A DNA stretch of 26,335 bases from an uncultured Clostridia bacterium (lineage in GTDB: Bacteria; Bacillota; Clostridia; Christensenellales; UBA1242). This document shows, in pieces, positions 24,035-26,335 of the stretch (position 1 is its first letter; each line of letters begins with the position of its first letter). The notes beneath the pieces were generated by a model. It searched no databases. It had not been told where the DNA came from and was given only the letters and a program-made list of their open reading frames with translations. Where the stretch lies: positions 1 through 26,335 of the forward strand of contig CALWAB010000037.1 in assembly GCA_944372745.1 (NCBI GenBank). The letters are read 5' to 3'. A program made the translations under genes and the position numbers.

Positions 24035-24062
24035 AAAAAAGTTGCTTATATGCAACTTTTTT
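24035..24062 (+). terminator. Terminator of rplM-rpsI
   Basis: AAAAAGTTGC (24036-24045) pairs with GCAACTTTTT (24052-24061) over a TTATAT loop, directly after the rpsI stop. Confidence 0.9.
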
Positions 24063-24154
24063 ATATGCTTTGTAGCATAGGTGGTGGTAGAGCAAGAAAA
24101 CATAAATTATTATATTGATACAAAAGCTTAAAACTTTTCTAATCAAAATTATTT

Positions 24155-24183
24155 TTGACTCAATTATTTATAAGATTTTTATA
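24155..24183 (+). promoter_or_regulatory. Orphan promoter-like element in a convergent gap
   Basis: TTGACT (24155-24160) lies 17 bp from TTTATA (24178-24183), and a terminator hairpin ends at 24252. No reading frame follows. If used, it would give an RNA of roughly 60 nt. In such A/T-rich DNA a chance match is quite possible. Confidence 0.25.
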
Positions 24184-24217
24184 CTAAATGTTAAAAACCT
24201 GATTAGATAATCAAATT

Positions 24218-24252
24218 AAAAAGCATAAGTAATTCTATTACTTATGCTTTTT
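24218..24252. terminator. Strong hairpin terminator for the GDPD gene (bidirectional)
   Basis: A 15-bp perfect stem (24218-24232 with 24238-24252), closed by a TTCTA loop, has A- and T-runs at either end. It lies five bases beyond the minus-strand GDPD stop. Confidence 0.88.
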
Positions 24253-24257
24253 TCTAA

Positions 24258-25097
24258 TTAAGCAACATCTTTATTTTCAATACTTTCATTTTCTTTGCTT
24301 GCTATTGTTGTTTCTGTATCTTTAGGTTTAAGTAATTCATTTTTATTGCAAGGCAATACTCTAGGCTCAAAACATTCAAATATTATATTATCTACATATT
24401 TAAAGCATTTTCTATATTCTTCTTGCGATTTAACTGTCCAACCTATAACAGGAAGTTCAGGGAATTTTTTAACAAACCTATTAGGTAAATCATTTACATC
24501 ATAAGATATAAAATTAGGTTTAGCACGCTTATTTAATTTCATGCGTCTTAAAAACATCTTTTTTAACCTAGACATATGTTTAAATTCTTCGCCTTTAAAA
24601 CTGCAAGATATTTGACCACGCAAAATATTAGGAGAATATTTTGCAAACCACTCTAAAGATAATGGATTAAAAGATTGGATTGCTACATCTCCATTGTATT
24701 GTCTAATCAATTTGCAAACTGCCTTTTCTAATTGACCAACGCGAGTTTGGTTGTCTTTTAGGTCAAGCAAAATACCTACTTTACCATCTACAAGTTCAAG
24801 GACTTGTTCAAGGGTAGGGATACATTCATCCGTATTCAATAATTTATAATCTTCTAATTGTGCCTTTGTTAAATTTTTAACATAGCCATCACGCCCAGTC
24901 ATTCTAGATAATTGGTCGCCACTAAAAACAACTACAGTTCCGTCTGCAATTAACTGTACATCACATTCTATTATATAACCCTTTTCTATTGCTTTTTTAA
25001 AAGCGGATATAGAATTTTCAGGTGTTAAATGGTCATGCAACCCTTTATGTGCTATAAAATTTTTAGTTATAAAAGGTTCATCAATTTCAATATTCAT
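24258..25097 (-). CDS. GDPD-family protein with altered active site
   Basis: The family hydrolyses glycerophosphodiesters to glycerol 3-phosphate and an alcohol in a metal-dependent TIM barrel. The 279 residues keep the first motif as IAHKGLHD (His17, with Lys in place of the usual Arg), PENSISAF, and the metal ligands Glu44 and Asp46 in ECDVQLIADG. However, the motif normally written FHDD is FSGD (Ser59-Gly60), so the second catalytic histidine is missing, and the later Glu ligand appears as Asp112 (LLDLKD). Later family features such as AIQSFNPLSLEW and VIGWTV are kept. There is no signal peptide. The charged C-terminal tail is polar and probably disordered. AAGGAG precedes the ATG. It may be a weak enzyme or a pseudoenzyme. 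Confidence 0.88.
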   Translation of the reverse strand: MNIEIDEPFITKNFIAHKGLHDHLTPENSISAFKKAIEKGYIIECDVQLIADGTVVVFSGDQLSRMTGRDGYVKNLTKAQLEDYKLLNTDECIPTLEQVLELVDGKVGILLDLKDNQTRVGQLEKAVCKLIRQYNGDVAIQSFNPLSLEWFAKYSPNILRGQISCSFKGEEFKHMSRLKKMFLRRMKLNKRAKPNFISYDVNDLPNRFVKKFPELPVIGWTVKSQEEYRKCFKYVDNIIFECFEPRVLPCNKNELLKPKDTETTIASKENESIENKDVA

Positions 25098-25115
25098 AAA
25101 TACTCCTTATGACTA

Positions 25116-25148
25116 TTGGCAATATTTATTTTGGCAATTTATTGCCAA
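25116..25148. repeat. Three copies of TTGGCAAT in the GDPD leader
   Basis: TTGGCAAT occurs at 25116-25123 and 25131-25138 on the plus strand and as ATTGCCAA at 25141-25148. The last two form a perfect inverted repeat TTGGCAA-TTTA-TTGCCAA. They lie between the predicted promoter and the GDPD start, so they could be an operator or an RNA hairpin. Confidence 0.55.
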
Positions 25149-25196
25149 TGTCTTTATATATTTTTCGCTAACGCTTCAGTTCAATTTTTATATTTT

Positions 25197-25225
25197 ATTA
25201 TATCATATTTATATGTAAAAGTCTA
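25197..25225 (-). promoter_or_regulatory. Predicted promoter of the GDPD gene
   Basis: Read on the minus strand: -35 TAGACT (25220-25225), 17-bp spacer, and a perfect -10 TATAAT (25197-25202) with extended TGA. The start would be near 25190, giving a leader of about 93 nt. Confidence 0.6.
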
Positions 25226-25372
25226 GTAAAAAATGCAAAAAATTAGTCAAAATAGGTAATTTAATGCAATATTTTGGCTAATTTAATAGCACATTTTTGC
25301 TAATTTTATTGATTTTATTTAAATATTAAAAATATTTAAACCTTAAAAGTTTAAAGATACAAATTGAATTAC
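25226..25372. other. A/T-rich divergent region with a palindrome, no gene seen
   Basis: This is the centre of a gap of about 320 bases between the divergent GDPD and lepA genes. No coding frame is supported. It contains a 23-nt inverted repeat at 25318-25340 (10-bp arms TTTAAATATT and AATATTTAAA around AAA) and loosely repeated GCTAATTT elements (25277-25284 and 25299-25306). Confidence 0.4.
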
Positions 25373-25401
25373 TTGACGATTATAAACAAAAATTGTATAA
25401 T
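25373..25401 (+). promoter_or_regulatory. Predicted promoter of lepA
   Basis: The -35 TTGACG (25373-25378), 17-bp spacer and perfect -10 TATAAT (25396-25401) put the start near 25408, so the AGGAG ribosome site would sit at the very 5' end of the mRNA. Confidence 0.8.
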
Positions 25402-25418
25402 TTAAAATAGGAGTAAAT

Positions 25419-26335
25419 ATGGACGATAGACAAAAATATATAAGAAATTTTTGTATTGTAGCACACATTGACCATGGAAAATCAACTCTTGCGGATAGAA
25501 TGATTGAGTTAACTCAAACTGTAGCAAAAAGAGATATGGAAGAACAAATTCTTGATAGTATGGATTTGGAGCGTGAAAGGGGGATTACAATTAAATTGAC
25601 TCCAACTCGAATGAAGTATAATTATAAAGGTCAAGATTATACTTTGAACCTTATAGATACACCTGGGCATGTGGATTTTACTTATGAAGTTTCTCGTTCG
25701 CTTGCAGCTTGTGAGGGGGCAGTATTAGTGGTAGATGCCACGCAAGGAGTAGAGGCACAAACTTTATCTAATGTGTATTTAGCGTTAGATAATGATTTAG
25801 AGATTATACCAGTCATAAACAAAGTGGACTTGCCTAGTGCTAGAATTGATGAAACCATAAAAGAAATAGAAGAAAGCATTGGCTTGCCAGCTAAGGACGC
25901 ACCTCAAATTTCCGCTAAAGAAGGTATCAATATAGACAAAGTGTTGGATGCAATTATAGAAAATGTTCCAGCACCAAGCGGTGAAGAGAATGCTCCATTA
26001 AGGGCATTAATATTTGATTCAAAATATGATAATTTTAAAGGAGCAGTCTGTATTATAAGAGTTGTGGATGGTAAAGTAAAAATTGGTTCAAAAATAAAAC
26101 TCATACAGACAGGTAGAACATTTGAAGTAACGGAAGTGGGCGTGTTTACCCCACAGGCTAGACAAATTGAAGAATTGAGAGCAGGGGATGTCGGCTACTT
26201 ATGTGCTAGCATTAAAGAAGTGGCGGATGCAAAAGTCGGTGGCACATTTACTGATATAGATGCAAATGTTGAACCATTAGCAGGGTACAAACAAGTTGTG
26301 CCAGTGGTATTTAGTGGAATATTTCCAGTAGATGG
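25419..26335 (+). CDS. lepA: Elongation factor 4 / LepA (3' partial)
   Basis: LepA is a translational GTPase related to EF-G, implicated in back-translocation and 30S assembly. 305 codons are visible; the full protein is usually about 600 residues, so the rest lies past the right edge. The reading frame starts at ATG 25419 with AGGAG at 25409-25413. G motifs are complete: G1 AHIDHGKST (about 15-23), the switch region DSMDLERERGITIK, G3 DTPGHVDF, G4 NKVD and G5 SAK. LAACEGAVLVVDATQGVEAQT is typical of LepA. Domain II begins at about residue 185 (APLRALIFDSKYDNFKG). Nothing unusual is seen in the visible part. Confidence 0.96.
   Translation, partial: MDDRQKYIRNFCIVAHIDHGKSTLADRMIELTQTVAKRDMEEQILDSMDLERERGITIKLTPTRMKYNYKGQDYTLNLIDTPGHVDFTYEVSRSLAACEGAVLVVDATQGVEAQTLSNVYLALDNDLEIIPVINKVDLPSARIDETIKEIEESIGLPAKDAPQISAKEGINIDKVLDAIIENVPAPSGEENAPLRALIFDSKYDNFKGAVCIIRVVDGKVKIGSKIKLIQTGRTFEVTEVGVFTPQARQIEELRAGDVGYLCASIKEVADAKVGGTFTDIDANVEPLAGYKQVVPVVFSGIFPVD

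Noticed and set aside
23892..24146. Minus-strand frame over the end of rpsI
   Set aside because: It overlaps a secure ribosomal protein gene and its terminator, with no ribosome site or recognisable protein.

Overview
The window is a low-GC chromosomal stretch of a Bacillota (Firmicutes) bacterium, most likely an uncultured clostridial lineage. The main clues are strong Shine-Dalgarno sites, A/T-rich hairpin terminators followed by T-runs, a classic mra/dcw cluster, a MurE carrying the DNPR motif of meso-diaminopimelate ligases, and a PASTA-bearing class B PBP of the SpoVD/FtsI type. The genetic code looks standard (TGA is used as a stop). I cannot name a species from sequence alone. No prophage, insertion sequence or CRISPR array is visible; nearly everything is core housekeeping.

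Layout. (1) 1-4820: a ribosome-rescue block. It holds rnr (RNase R, running off the left edge), smpB, ssrA (tmRNA, with a readable tag ANNNVSAPRGAMALAA) and, only 27 nt after the tmRNA CCA, a membrane-anchored acidic coiled-coil protein of unknown function. (2) 5019-7304: a two-gene operon of a patatin-like phospholipase and a ComEC-type metallo-beta-lactamase-fold protein with a membrane segment at each end. (3) 7311-7973, minus strand: a cysteine-rich protein of unknown function that may be related to spore-envelope SPOCS/DUF3794 proteins. (4) 8036-9643: engB and a metallophosphoesterase, overlapping at ATGA. (5) 9652-20349: the mra/dcw operon mraZ-rsmH-ftsL-pbp-murE-mraY-murD-ftsW-murA. It starts at a promoter overlapped by 10-bp repeats resembling MraZ boxes and ends at a strong terminator. 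murF and murG are absent from their usual places. (6) 20437-21950: divIB/ftsQ and a flavodoxin under their own promoter. (7) tRNA-Lys(CTT), truA, then an L13-type leader with rplM-rpsI. (8) 24218-25225, minus strand: a GDPD-family protein lacking the usual HD catalytic histidine. (9) lepA, running off the right edge.

How they work together: RNase R, SmpB and tmRNA form the trans-translation and non-stop mRNA decay system. The dcw genes make lipid II precursors (MurA, MurE, MurD, MraY) and the septal synthase (FtsW with the PBP, plus FtsL and DivIB). RplM, RpsI, RsmH, TruA, EngB and LepA serve ribosome assembly and translation.

The points most worth checking are the coiled-coil gene fused transcriptionally to ssrA, the MraZ-box array on the dcw promoter, the 16-bp LacI-like palindrome beside it, the doubly anchored MBL protein with its patatin partner, the GDPD active-site change with its three-copy TTGGCAAT leader, and the unusually short leaders on several mRNAs. 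I saw no clearly novel multi-gene system.
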